Positions 44,566-55,300 of a stretch of DNA of 64,000 nucleotides are shown piece by piece. The stretch's first letter is position 1; each line of letters opens with the position of its first letter. Source of the DNA: Plecoglossus altivelis (taxonomy: Eukaryota; Chordata; Actinopteri; Osmeriformes; Plecoglossidae). Both the position numbers and the translations under genes were made by a program. The notes beneath the pieces were generated by a model. That model had not been told where the DNA came from and ran no database searches. It saw nothing but the letters and a program-made list of their open reading frames with translations. Location of the stretch: contig BROE01000009.1 in NCBI GenBank assembly GCA_036571765.1, positions 6,149,646 through 6,213,645 on the forward strand. Direction: 5' to 3'.

Positions 44566-45004
44566 TTACATTACACCACTGTGGTACTCACATGAGTGTA
44601 TATTAGACATCAGTCTGTTGTCTAAGAGAAAAAGTCTATTAGAGAATAGGATTGGTGGACATGCGAAAAAATAAAAGGATTTTTCATTCGGGAATTTAAA
44701 CCTCCATGTGTCTGACAAGACCAACTCCCTTGCAATGGAGGTTAGCAGTCTGGCAGAGTTATTGATAAAGTATGGTGTAGAGGAGGATCTGTCTGAGACA
44801 GCATTTTCTACGAAATTAAAATCCCCCAACAATGATGTGGTATGTTTCAGTGTTTGGAAAAGAATTGAAAAGCTTGGATATGATTTGTTCATCATCCCAG
44901 TTCGGCGCATAGACACTAGCTAAGATAACTAGAGTGCTGCAAAGCCTTCCCGTCACAATACAAAATCTACCACCCTTCAAATCTTGAAGATGAGACATTA
45001 TCAT
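44566..45004 (-). pseudogene. L1-like endonuclease fragment
   Basis: VILASVYAPNWDDEQ is followed by GGFNFVENA (in one frame) or GDFNFVENA (in the overlapping frame), then SDTWRFKFPNEKSF. These are the YAPN, GDFN and downstream blocks of L1/Tx1 endonucleases, here frameshifted. Confidence 0.7.
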
Positions 45005-45377
45005 ATGTATTCTGGTAGCCTGATTTGTCCCCTTAACATTTCACGTTATAAAACGAACGTTATTCATAACGTTATTATGGGGTTTTTTTTCCATGAAGGC
45101 CTAAGTGATGGAGTATCTTGTATAACATAGTGAAATATCTGGTCATATCTGAGAAGAATGAGAAAGGAGAGGAAAAGAAAAGAAAAAAGAAGAGAAAAGA
45201 AAAGAGGAAGAAGAAAGAAAAAGAAAAAAGGGAAATATAGAGGTAATAAGAGAGGCAAAGTGCAAAACCTAGGCCTCACCGGCAGCCCAGCTTAACGTAC
45301 ACACATTTCAGTGCCCATTTCTGCCCACACCCCCCGTCCGAAACCACCTTGGCAGACAGTGGTGGGGCTGTTCTCTT

Positions 45378-45722
45378 TTAAAAAGTTTCCTGTTCCCTGG
45401 TTTGCTTTCCACTAATCTCCCAACTTGCATTATTGTAAACTATAGAGGTTACCTTTACTTCCAAGAACTGAAGTTCGCTCAGCCCAGATTCCAAATCAGA
45501 GATTCTCTGTTCATGGTTGGTTACCGTGGATAGTATCCCATCTAACTTTGTGTCAATGGTTGCCAGCTTGTTTTCAAATCGTACAGTGAGTGAGTCTGGG
45601 TTTGTTAGCAGGTCTGCTCTTAGCTCCGCTAGCATGTTTGCTAAAATAGCATTGCCGATAGCAATGTCAGCTGGTGCAGCTTGTTCTGACTTATTCGACA
45701 GCTTGCTTGGTCTGGACGACAT
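45378..45722 (-). pseudogene. L1-like ORF1 N-terminal part
   Basis: MSSRPSKLSNKSEQ starts a 114-codon frame. A heptad-rich helix (LAELRADLLTNPDSL, IDTKLDGILSTVTNHEQRI, LESGLSELQ) follows, typical of the coiled coil of L1-type ORF1 RNA-binding proteins. The RNA-binding half is absent. Confidence 0.65.
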
Positions 45723-45780
45723 GTTGTTGGGTAAAAAACTTGTTTGGGTACCGTTTAATGTTTAATTGTCACTAAGTTGA

Positions 45781-45990
45781 GATCACGACTACTCCATTCT
45801 GCTTATCAACTGGAAGTCGGAGCAGGATATTTCTAAAACAGATTTGACTACTGTCAAGAACTTAGTAGGTGTACAATCGCTCTATCTCCAATTGCCTACA
45901 AAGACAGAACCGCCTGCATATGAGGAAGACAGTGACATGTACGACTGGATATTTTTAGACTTCGACACAGGTGCACAGAGAAGAAGTTAG
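45781..45990 (+). pseudogene. Open piece of unknown role with PPAY motif
   Basis: About 69 codons to TAG at 45,988-45,990, with no start codon and an upstream TGA exactly at the L1-like boundary. It is acidic at its C-terminal end and contains PPAY, a late-domain-type motif. It may be a gag scrap or an env leader. I cannot tell which. Confidence 0.3.
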
Positions 45991-46832
45991 GCTCGTAGCT
46001 CATTACAGTAAGATGTTGCCATTATGTGTTTAGGGCATGGTTCCCTGTTTATGAGCTGTAGCCTTTGCTACTTTAGTGGTGGAAAAGGCACAAATGATAG
46101 TTTGGACATCCAATGGTATTACATACTTCACATACAGTAAATATCATCTTAGTAAATATTAGTACACAACACTCTTAAAAGTAAAGTAAGACGGTTGACT
46201 GCCAATTCTTGCTATGCATGGTCTACATTGCCTCCATCAGCAGAGGAATTGTTTCCTTATTGGACAGTACCACTTCAAGATGACATTCCTTATGCCTTAT
46301 TGCTTATCATTATGTTCTTCAAGAGCATCCTTTGTTAGGCGTAAAACCTACATCAAAGATTCCAGTATGACCAATCATTTCGCTGAATAACATCTACATT
46401 GCCAGAACAAGTAACATGGTAGTCAAAACCAAGGGATTGTTACAAATGATGTCACAATATGTTATCTTTTCGAAGATTTCCTTAAGCCAGGAAAGTAAAC
46501 AAGAATTATTGAATTCGCATACTACTATATTGTCTGTACCTGAGAATTTTCCATCATTGGCAGGATGTTCAATATTCTACAAGAAACACATGGTTTCTAT
46601 GCCTAATGACTTATCCAGTACTTACACCAAAGTTTGAACTAACGTTAATTCATCCTCGATGTATGATGTCTGTCTCAGAGGAGTGGAGACAAATTCCAAT
46701 ACAGGCATAGACGTCAGTTTTTACAGTCTTCTCAAAGTCAGAGCATTTTTTAAGTATCCAGGATTAGGATATTAGGTTACTTAAAAAGGAACTCTGCCTG
46801 TTCCAGGTTTCAATTGGTGTTCTGGTGACCAA

Positions 46833-47228
46833 GTGTGGACTAGTTTACCACCATTATTCAAAGGTCTTTGTGGGGTGTGTACTATGAATGATCTATTGTA
46901 TGTTGTAGAACCTGTTGAATTCATGACCCATCATCACACTGGTTCAAGGGTAAAGCGTTCAAATATTGAGAGTATGGATTATGTTCATTTGCATAATACT
47001 GATGCAGTTGCTTTGGCAGAAAGATATGAAGCTCTACCGAGAGATTTCAGGATATTTACACACTCTCAACTGGTATTCCAAACCATCTTTTGGAATACTG
47101 AACTCCAATATGCTCATCATTACATAATAGCATTAACACGTCATGACATTGCTAGAGTAGCTAATGCAATGCTTATGGGATTTCAGGCACTGGGAGCTGA
47201 AGTTGCAGCAATTTACTATAAACAATAG
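46833..47228 (+). pseudogene. Retrovirus 3: env cleavage site and transmembrane-subunit N-terminal part
   Basis: A GLCGVC-type Cys pair near the surface-subunit end is followed by a furin-type RVKRS site about 30 codons later and a helical region of about 85 residues. The frame stops at TAG 47,226-47,228, but the homologous text goes on in another frame. This order is that of class I (gamma-type) envelopes. N-terminal surface sequence is not readable. Described only as a broken remnant. Confidence 0.65.
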
Positions 47229-47400
47229 AATTGCTTTAAATGCAATTACTGCTGTTCAGGGAGGCGTCTGTGCTATAGTTGTAGACGATTGATTTTGCAC
47301 TTACCTTCCATCTGAGTCTGAAGGACTTGGGAATCTGATGAATGCTATCGAAAATATTAAAAACATTCAAGAAGGAATTATTTGAACAAATCTTCAAGCT
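47221..47400 (+). pseudogene. Retrovirus 3: env disulfide-loop region, broken
   Basis: In the frame starting at 47,221, text of the conserved heptad and GGVC loop of gamma-type transmembrane subunits is readable, with an in-frame TGA inside the disulfide motif. Further stops follow. The region identifies the virus class but is not functional. Confidence 0.65.
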
Positions 47401-47470
47401 AGAGAATTAGAAGGGTATCATGGAGTGAAAATACCATTGCTAACCTGTTTTAAAGCAATTCAATAGTGGT

Positions 47471-47688
47471 ATGGATTGTATCTTGGCACCACTGTTTGTG
47501 ATAATAGTTGTGGTTTTATTAATCATGAGTTGTTTTTTTCCTATCATTCGAGCATTGTCGGTGAAATCGATGACTTCTATTACTAACATGCCGGTGATAA
47601 CTATGGGTACCATTGCAGCTAATATCAAATCTATCAGAGGGCGTTCAGAGACCTCCTCTGAAAGCATGATCTCATCCATAGATTCCAT
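47471..47688 (+). pseudogene. Retrovirus 3: membrane anchor and tail of env
   Basis: A hydrophobic helix (LAPLFVIIVVVLLIMSCFF) is followed by a cytoplasmic tail with several Ser/Ile residues. The open frame continues to 47,836, but beyond about 47,688 it is antisense L2 3' UTR and not viral. Confidence 0.6.
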
Positions 47689-48065
47689 AGAATCAGAATC
47701 AGTTTTATTAGCTATGCAAGATATACAAGCACAAAATTTGCTGTGGCAGGAAAGTACAAACATAGAACATATGCGGAACATAATGAAGGTAGATACAAAT
47801 ATAGTAAAAATATATTATAAAATACTAATAAGATAAAACGGACACCTAGGCTGTACAGATTGGGTAATAAACTATGTAAGTCGGGTATACATAGTAAAAA
47901 TTTCATCCCACAGTAGTGCCAAACAGGAGGGAGGGGTACATACAGAGTGGGGGGGTATATACACATAGGCAAAATCACAGGGTGTAAGCTAAGTTGGCAT
48001 CATACTGCAAATGTCTGTTCAGAGTGCGATAGACCCGGAATGGGTTGGTGTTGTTTGTGGCAATG

Positions 48066-48461
48066 TCATACTGAGTCCTTGGCCCTGTTGAAGAGGGTAA
48101 TAGCAGAGGGGTAGAAGCTGTTCCTGTGGCGAGAGGTTTTGATTCTGATGAACTGCAGCCTCCTGCCAGAGGGGAGCATCTGAACCACAGAGTGTCCAGG
48201 GTGGGAGAAGTCGGCCACATTCTTCCTCACTCGCCTCAAGGACCTCGAGGTATGCAGGTCCTCGAGGGATGGCAGTTTGCAGCCTATCACCTTCTCAGCA
48301 CCACGGATGATGCGCTGCAGTCTGCTCTTGTCCTTGTCAGTGGCAGCAGCGTACCAGACGGTGATGGAGTAGGTGAGGATGGACTCAATAATGGCCGTAT
48401 AGAATTGCACCATCATTGTCTTTGGCAGGTTGAATTTCTTTAGCCGCCACAGGAAGTACAT
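48066..48461 (-). pseudogene. L2 copy B: C-terminal reverse transcriptase part
   Basis: MYFLWRLKKFNLPKTMMVQF, ESILTYSITVWYAAAT, RIIRGAEKVIGCKLPSLEDL and SFYPSAITLFNRA form the usual C-terminal region of L2 ORF2. Between this and the core, 48,497-48,650 carries NNLELNALKTVEMVVDFRK. Confidence 0.85.
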
Positions 48462-48665
48462 CCTCTGCTGGGCTTTCTTAACCAGTGAGGTGATGTTCAG
48501 GTCTCACTTGAGGTCCTTGGAGAGTGTGATGCCCAGGAAATGGAGGGACTCCACAGTGTGACCTGGTAGTCGCACAGGGCGATGGGGGAGAGTGGGGCTA
48601 GGTCCTTTCTGAAGTCCACAACCATCTCCACTGTCTTCAGAGCATTTAGCTCGAGGTTGTTCTGG

Positions 48666-49181
48666 CTACACCAGGTTGTCAGCTTCCCTTCTGTAGTCAG
48701 ACCCATTCCCACCGTAGATGAGCCAGATCAGGGTGGTGTCGTCTGCAAACTTCAGGTGCTTGACAGACAGGTGACTGGAGGTGCAGCTGTTGGTGTACAG
48801 GGAGAAGAGCAGAGGGGAAAGGACGCAGCCTTGAGGAGCTCTGGTGCTGATTGACCTGGAGTCAGAGATTTGCGTTCCCATCTTGACGCGCTGTTTCCTG
48901 TCAGACAGGAAGTCTGTGATCCACCTGCAGGTGGGGTCAGGCAGGTTCAGCTGGGAGAGCTTGTCCTGAAGCAGAGCAGGGATGATGGTATTGAAGGCAG
49001 AGCTGAAGACCGCAAATAGGATCCTGGCATAGGTGTTTGGGGAGTCCAGATGCTGGTGAGTGAAGTGCAGGGCCATATTAACTGAGCTATCCACAGACCT
49101 GTTGGCTCCGTAGTCAAAATGCAGGGGGTCCAGGAGGGGGTCTGGTGATGTTTTCGAGGTGTGCCAGCACCAAACGCTCAA
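48666..49181 (-). pseudogene. L2 copy B: reverse transcriptase core
   Basis: Visible blocks are LDPLHFDYGANRSVDSSVNM, FAVFSSAFNTI, APQGCVLSPLLFSLYTN and KFADDTTLIW with the catalytic Asp pair. The frame is open for 171 codons and is disrupted on both sides. Confidence 0.85.
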
Positions 49182-49650
49182 AGGACTTCATTACCACAGA
49201 TGTCAGTGTGACGGGTCTGTAGTCGTTTAGTCCTGGTCAATAGTTCAGTGTTGTGCATGTAGCTAGCATGTAGCATGTGAGAGGTTCTTGCCGAATTACA
49301 TTTCTTCCCAAGATTAATTCTACCTTGGACTGGACTTCTTAGGCACAGGGATGATGGTGGAGGATTTGAGGCATGCTGGCACGTGGCATGTCTCCAGGGA
49401 GGTGTTGAAGATGTTGGTGAACACCGGGGACACCGGGGACACCTGGTCCGCACAGTGCTTTAGCGTGGCAGGGTAGACAGTGTCCGGTCCAGCTGCTTTG
49501 CGGGGTTTCTATTTCTCCAACACTTTGTTGACTTCCATCTCTTGAATAGAGAGAGTCAGCATTGTGTAGGTGTTGATGGTTGATGTGGTGGGGGGTGTGA
49601 AGGGGGTCTGCGATGGCGTAGGCATTACATAAATTGCCTGATCAGTGTAG

Positions 49651-51679
49651 TCTTTCATGACAGCAGATTTCCTACGGCTCAACTGTCACGTGTCATTCAC
49701 AATAAAAATTGTTTTTAATATTAAACATACCAAGATATTTTTCTAACAGTTAACTTTGTCTTTATTTTCATGTTCACAAAACACACTTGTCAGCATCTGC
49801 TTTAAACAAGCTAACAGAATAAAAGAGAAGCTGTATGTTTGTTTGTAATAATGTTTTGAATTACCGTGTTTATCTGTATTTGTGTTATAGTATGTAAATG
49901 CATATTATGTCAGGTTCTTTCTTGAACAACCAATTTTATGGTATTTTAATGTTGAACTTCAACAGTAATTGGCTTTCAAGAAATGTGTGAGGCTGTCTCG
50001 ATCTTTCAGCTGTTAGCAGGATCCTGCTAATTTACCATCAATAGTGTCAATATATAAAATTATTTGGTTGCTCACTTGCAGTGTGTTCATAATGTTGTTT
50101 TTCACTCCATTCTACACCAAAAATGTCTGGGGTGACTGCTTTTTGATGTTACGAGCCTGCTGAAGATAGCCAGAATCTCGTATTTCTTTAACCGAACCTG
50201 TTTCATTTAAATGTTGTTAATGCTTACTGTTGTGAATGCAATATATGAAAACTCCAATAGATGTCAGTAAAGTCTTGGTAATGTCGATTGAACGTGTTTC
50301 ACTGTTCTTGCCCCTGTTTTTAAGGGCCATGTTTAAGCATTCATGCCTGTAGACTCCGTATACTCTCCGAAGGTCTGCCTTTCCACAAGTTAACCCACAC
50401 AAGATTTTGTTAATCATACAGTTTACTGAGATCGTTCATAACATTCAGATTTTGCAGTTATATCCTGTGTTTTAGCTGAACTTTTCTTTTTACTGCAAGC
50501 ACAACCACATGATTGTTAACATAATTAATATTGAAATCGATGTATTATTTTCAACTATTTAAATCCAAATTAAATGCCCTTGCATGATCAAATGTCTGAA
50601 GTACCTTATACGTTATAGTTCTAAATAGTAGACACATAGGTGTCTAACTTGGCTGCCTACAACTTCAAACGAGGAAAACACATGTTCAGATTGTTCAAAA
50701 TGCACTCAACATTGCGCTCACCATCAAAACATCACTGTTTGGTTTTATTGGGGCCACACTGCAGTGTCTGTGACCCGATTTAAGGGATGCAGTAAGGAAG
50801 AGGGAGAGAAGGGGGGCAATATAATATCTTGCGCGGTAAGGGCTTAAGTTAGATTTCAGACGCTATGAGACAGGGAATGAGGATGTACCCAATAATTCTT
50901 ATTACCAAATGCAGGTAGGAACCATGTCTCTATTAGAATATTTAGTAGATTGAAGATGTTCATATGACTATTGGCTATACAACACCCACAACTTAAAATG
51001 AGGTGATTCCCAATATAATTTAATTTATAGACGTGTGTGAGGTTTTAAGTTGTGTGTTTATTCAGATTAGTCCAACTGGTATATGTTTGCGGTATATTAA
51101 GTAAAAATATACTAATTTATGAGTAACTGACTGACTATGGGCTTTTAATGACTTAATGTGCTATCAATGATGTGAGGGCAACTTTTTGTGGTTTTTGAAG
51201 AGACCTATCACCCGTTTAAGAGAAACGATTTATCTGTAAATGTGCTGTCCATGGTGCTGAAACCAGTGAGAGAGAGTCACTGCACATTAACTTCAAATGT
51301 ATGCTGTGTTTTGTACTCTGTAGATACCTCAGTGATTTTCATGTTGCATAGGTGTAAACGGCAAGTTAGCAACTTGGGCTTGATTGCATCGACATTGCTC
51401 ATGAGTTACACTCTTGTGCTATGCTTTACTTGCTATTGTGTGCTGAAAGTTATATTTGTTCCTGAAACCTGATGTGGATTTCTCAGGTTATATTTAGGCA
51501 CATATTAGTAGACATACTATTTGATGAAAAATTACTTATTTTCATTTAATCTCTCCAACAGGAAGGACATAATTGAAAGAGGTGTGCTAAATTGATGGAT
51601 AAACTGAATAAAATCTTGGATGTGGGTTCTTCATTGTTGCCTGAGATTACCTGATTCTGCAGTCAGTACCTCTGACACA
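49651..51679. other. Non-coding stretch upstream of grm1
   Basis: AT-rich sequence with no recognised repeat or gene. It may contain the grm1 promoter and 5' UTR, but no TATA box or CpG-rich core stands out. An in-frame upstream ATG at 51,620 precedes the chosen grm1 start. Confidence 0.5.
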
Positions 51680-52394
51680 ATGTGGAATATGATTCCTCTG
51701 AGTGCAATCTGTATCTTACATTTTCCAATTCTATTGTTCGAGGCATTCGTGTCTCCCAGTGAAAAGTTTGAGAGGTCGTTGGTGCCACGGGCGGCCTCCC
51801 GCTTGGTGGCCAGGATGGACGGCGACATAATCATCGGTGCCCTCTTTTCTGTCCACCACCAGCCCTCGGCCGAGAAAGTCGCAGAACGAAAATGTGGTGA
51901 AGTAAGGGAGCAATATGGAATTCAAAGAGTGGAGGCAATGTTCCATGCATTGGATCGAATCAACTCTGACCCAAACCTGTTACCAAACATCACTTTGGGC
52001 TGCGAGATCAGAGACTCTTGCTGGCACTCATCAGTGGCTCTGGAGCAAAGCATCGAGTTCATAAGAGACTCTCTCATCTCCATCCGTGATGAGAAGGACG
52101 GCTCCAGGTGGTGTATTGAAGGAGTGCCTTCCAGCCAGCCCCCCCCAACAAAGAAACCTATTGCAGGGGTCATTGGGCCAGGGTCAAGTTCAGTGGCCAT
52201 ACAAGTTCAGAACCTACTGCAACTTTTCAACATCCCCCAGATTGCGTACTCTGCAACGAGCATCGACCTGAGTGACAAAACCTTGTTTAAGTATTTTCTT
52301 AGAGTTGTGCCCTCTGACACCCTGCAGGCCAGAGCCATCTTAGATATTGTCAAACACTACAACTGGACTTATGTATCAGCTGTCCACACAGAGG
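51680..52394 (+). CDS. grm1: grm1 coding exon 1
   Basis: Signal peptide and first lobe of the ligand domain, ending at VHTE. The donor is GAGG|GTAAGG, phase 1. It contains the glutamate-contact boxes EQYGIQR, GPGSSSVAIQ and YSATS. Confidence 0.95.
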
Positions 52395-55300
52395 GTAAGG
52401 CCCTGTTCGGTATAATGAGTGCATGCATATGGGAAAATCAGCATCTCCACTGGGGTGTATTTCCTCTATTGTGACTAAAACTTACATTTTGGACATTTGC
52501 AAGAATAAACCAGTTATATGCAATCAGCCAGGTATTTAATCACCCAGAGCAAAAAGCACAATATAAGATTCTACATTTGGTAAAAAGGGATGTTTTTCTG
52601 TTGCCAAATATCTAATCTTGTTTACTAAGTTTCCTGATAATACAACCAGTAGACATCCAAAAAGTAAAATAGATGAATAGTAAAATATAAATATATAAAA
52701 TTAATTTACTATGAATAGTAAAATATGTTATTCAAAATACTGAAGTTTTAACGCTTCAGTAAAAAGTCTGTAAAAATCTTTAAGAAGTGATACCAGTGAC
52801 AGGTATCCAGCTGCCAAAATACCTGTCAAGATGACCTTCTATGAATGGGTCCAGTAGGAGGTCTGATGATGGTATGAAGTAATGACAAGCTGAATTGCTG
52901 TGGCCTGTGCATTTTTTGACTCACTTCAGTTTAGATTCAATGGCATCCTGTCATGGCTACAGTATAGGTTTTTTATTCATGCATTTCTGTTTCTTATTAA
53001 GAATATTACAATGTTTAATTTAGAATATATAAGGTTCTTTAACTCATACTGCAATGTTTGGATTTTAGATTGAGAGCTGGATTATACAATAATTAACATT
53101 CCTGTTCCACTGGAGACCCAGGATGGACATCAGATTCAGAGCTGCCTGACTTTGATCCTTTGTAGTTGTTCCATGCTAATTAGCTTTTCAACAGTTACTA
53201 CTCATACAGAGAGAAATATAAAGTTACAGGTCCTATTAGGTAAAACTATGTTAGGTTATAGGTCATAATACCATTTAAGAAATAGCTGTGTGCCCAAGCG
53301 ATGTGTGTAGGATGAGGTGATAAATATCAAATTTTCAGTGTTCGTGTAATCCTATGATTAAGTGTATGCAGACGAAACAGATACCCTGACGACCAGAACA
53401 TCCTTTTCTCCTGTTCTCAGGGAACTACGGTGAGAGCGGGATGGAAGCCTTCAAAGAGCTGGCTTCCCAGGTGGGCTTGTGCATAGCCCACTCTGACAAA
53501 ATCTACAGCAACGCCGGGGAGAAGCACTTTGACCGTCTGCTGAGAAAGCTGAGGGAACGTCTTCCCAAAGCCAGGGTGGTGGTGTGCTTCTGTGAGGGCA
53601 TGACCGTGCGAGGGTTACTCATGGCCATGAGACGCCTTGGTGTAGTGGGGGAATTTCTCCTCATTGGAAGGTAGGTTGGTACTGATCAGTGGTTAAAGCA
53701 GCACATTGCAGATCAAAAGGTCTAAGGTTCAAATCCCTGCCTTGTGTTACTTTCTGAAAAAGCAAAATAAATGCATTATAAATAGGGCCGTGCCAGTAAA
53801 GATGTTCAAAGAGTGTAGTTAAAACATTGTGTTAGTAATTAACGTAAACCATGTGTGAAACAAACACAGGCTTCTGCTGTCTGATAATGCACTTTTAAAC
53901 CACTGTACATTGGTGTAATTTAAACACAGTCACCATAAAATTATGCTATGCAGTACAAGGTTGTCATGTATTTTTGTCGCTTACTTTGAAATGATAAGTA
54001 TTCACTGTTCACTGAACTTTGATGGTTCAATTCAATTTATTTTTGTAACGCCCAAATCACAACAACAGTTGCCTCGAAGGGCGACGGTGACAACCATTAT
54101 TCACAATGAGGGCCTTTTTCCCAGGCATATGATCAGGCTCACCCAAATTTACGCAGTTTAAACTGAAATCAATATGCTGATAGGAGTGGAGCTCTTCTGA
54201 AAGCATAAGATGCTTTTGGTCTGGTTCAGTCATGAACAATGCATCTACGAGTAAGTTCCCTCTCTCCCTGTCAGAATGTGGCACGGCTCACCATGGAACA
54301 ACAGCCCCAGCGCAGGATTTAGGGAAATAAGTTCTAAACATTAGAGCTGCTATGAATGGTTAGATGTTCACAAGCGCTGGCGCCCTACAAAGTACCAAGC
54401 TTTCATATATTCCTGGGATGCAAAGAAGTAATAGTTCAACCCTTGTGTTCTCTTCAGGGGTCTGAATGACACAAAACTAAGTTTAATACACACACACACA
54501 CGCACACTTAGATTGTATGTGCTTGATTGAACTCAGACAAAATTTAATCTTTCTGCTTTATGTGCAGCATGGCTGCACATTTCAGTCCCCAAAAGGCTAC
54601 AGGGTAAAAATCAATTAATCTACTTCATTTCAGGGTTGAAGATGGGGCCCTCTTGAACCTTAGGTCAGGGGGAGTTGCAGAATATGAAGAGAGCACAAGG
54701 GTTAAAAAGACCCTAACCCTATATCCCCCTGAGTCCTAGAATAAAACAGATCATTATAAATAGATAAATAAATAAGACAAACCAAGATTGTATGGAGGAG
54801 AATTCTGGGTAGACTCATGTTCACTGCAGAAATGCCGCTCCAAAGAAATGATTTTAGACATTTTCAAAAGCAGACATGAAAAATGTTACTTAAAAGTTCA
54901 TGCTACCTTTGACTGTAAAGTCTCTGTAGAGGATAAAGAGGACATTGATTTGTTGCGGTTGTTTCTTTCTAGGTCAAGCAAATTTCTGGAACTTTTTTTA
55001 GGGCAATGCAGTTGCGGCGCATGGAAAGTGGGCTGGTGGACTGGGCCTGTTAGAGGACTTGGCCATCCATTCTCTGTTCTGAAGGGAAGGAAACTGTTAT
55101 AGCACAAGATGAGCCTCGCTTGTCTCCTCCAAAATAACGAACAACACCTTTATCAGACCCTGACAGGATTGCAGCGGTCTGTGATTGTTGGTGGATAGTG
55201 TGTTAGTATGTATCACCGAACAGATTAAATAAATCTGTGCCTTGGTAGGATTGATCTATAGTCTATTTCAGATGTGTTGAGTCCGACTTGAATGATACAA

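Larger units (their letters stand above)
44400..45779 (-). mobile_element. L1-like LINE remnant inside retrovirus 3
   Basis: The minus strand carries an ORF1-like coiled-coil start (45,378-45,722) and an endonuclease fragment (44,566-45,004), with the region between them lost apart from a purine-rich tract (45,165-45,245). It separates the retroviral LTR/gag side from the env side. The outer boundaries are approximate. Confidence 0.65.
45781..47688 (+). mobile_element. Endogenous retrovirus 3, env region
   Basis: It follows the L1-like insertion. 45,781-45,990 is an open piece with a PPAY motif. 45,990-46,830 is decayed. 46,833-47,688 is the surface/transmembrane junction, ectodomain and membrane anchor. 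The env is cut near 47,688 by the 3' end of L2 copy B. Confidence 0.65.
47689..49650 (-). mobile_element. L2-clade LINE copy B, 3' half
   Basis: On the minus strand, the reverse transcriptase runs from the NDYRPVTLTSVVMKSFERL block (about 49,230) to its C-terminus (about 48,070). The 3' UTR ends at 47,689 in AATAAAACTGATTCTGATT-type text. It overlaps the plus-strand copy at 24,380-24,704 in content. A 93-bp foreign insert lies at about 49,237-49,329. Confidence 0.85.

Noticed and set aside
46416..46637. 73-codon frame as a separate gene
   Set aside because: It lies within the decayed surface part of the retrovirus 3 env and shows no independent start context or known domain.
47689..47836. 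C-terminal 50 residues of the open frame that starts at 47,471, as part of the env tail
   Set aside because: This stretch is the reverse complement of the L2 3' end also found at 13,606-13,706. The frame merely reads through antisense LINE sequence.
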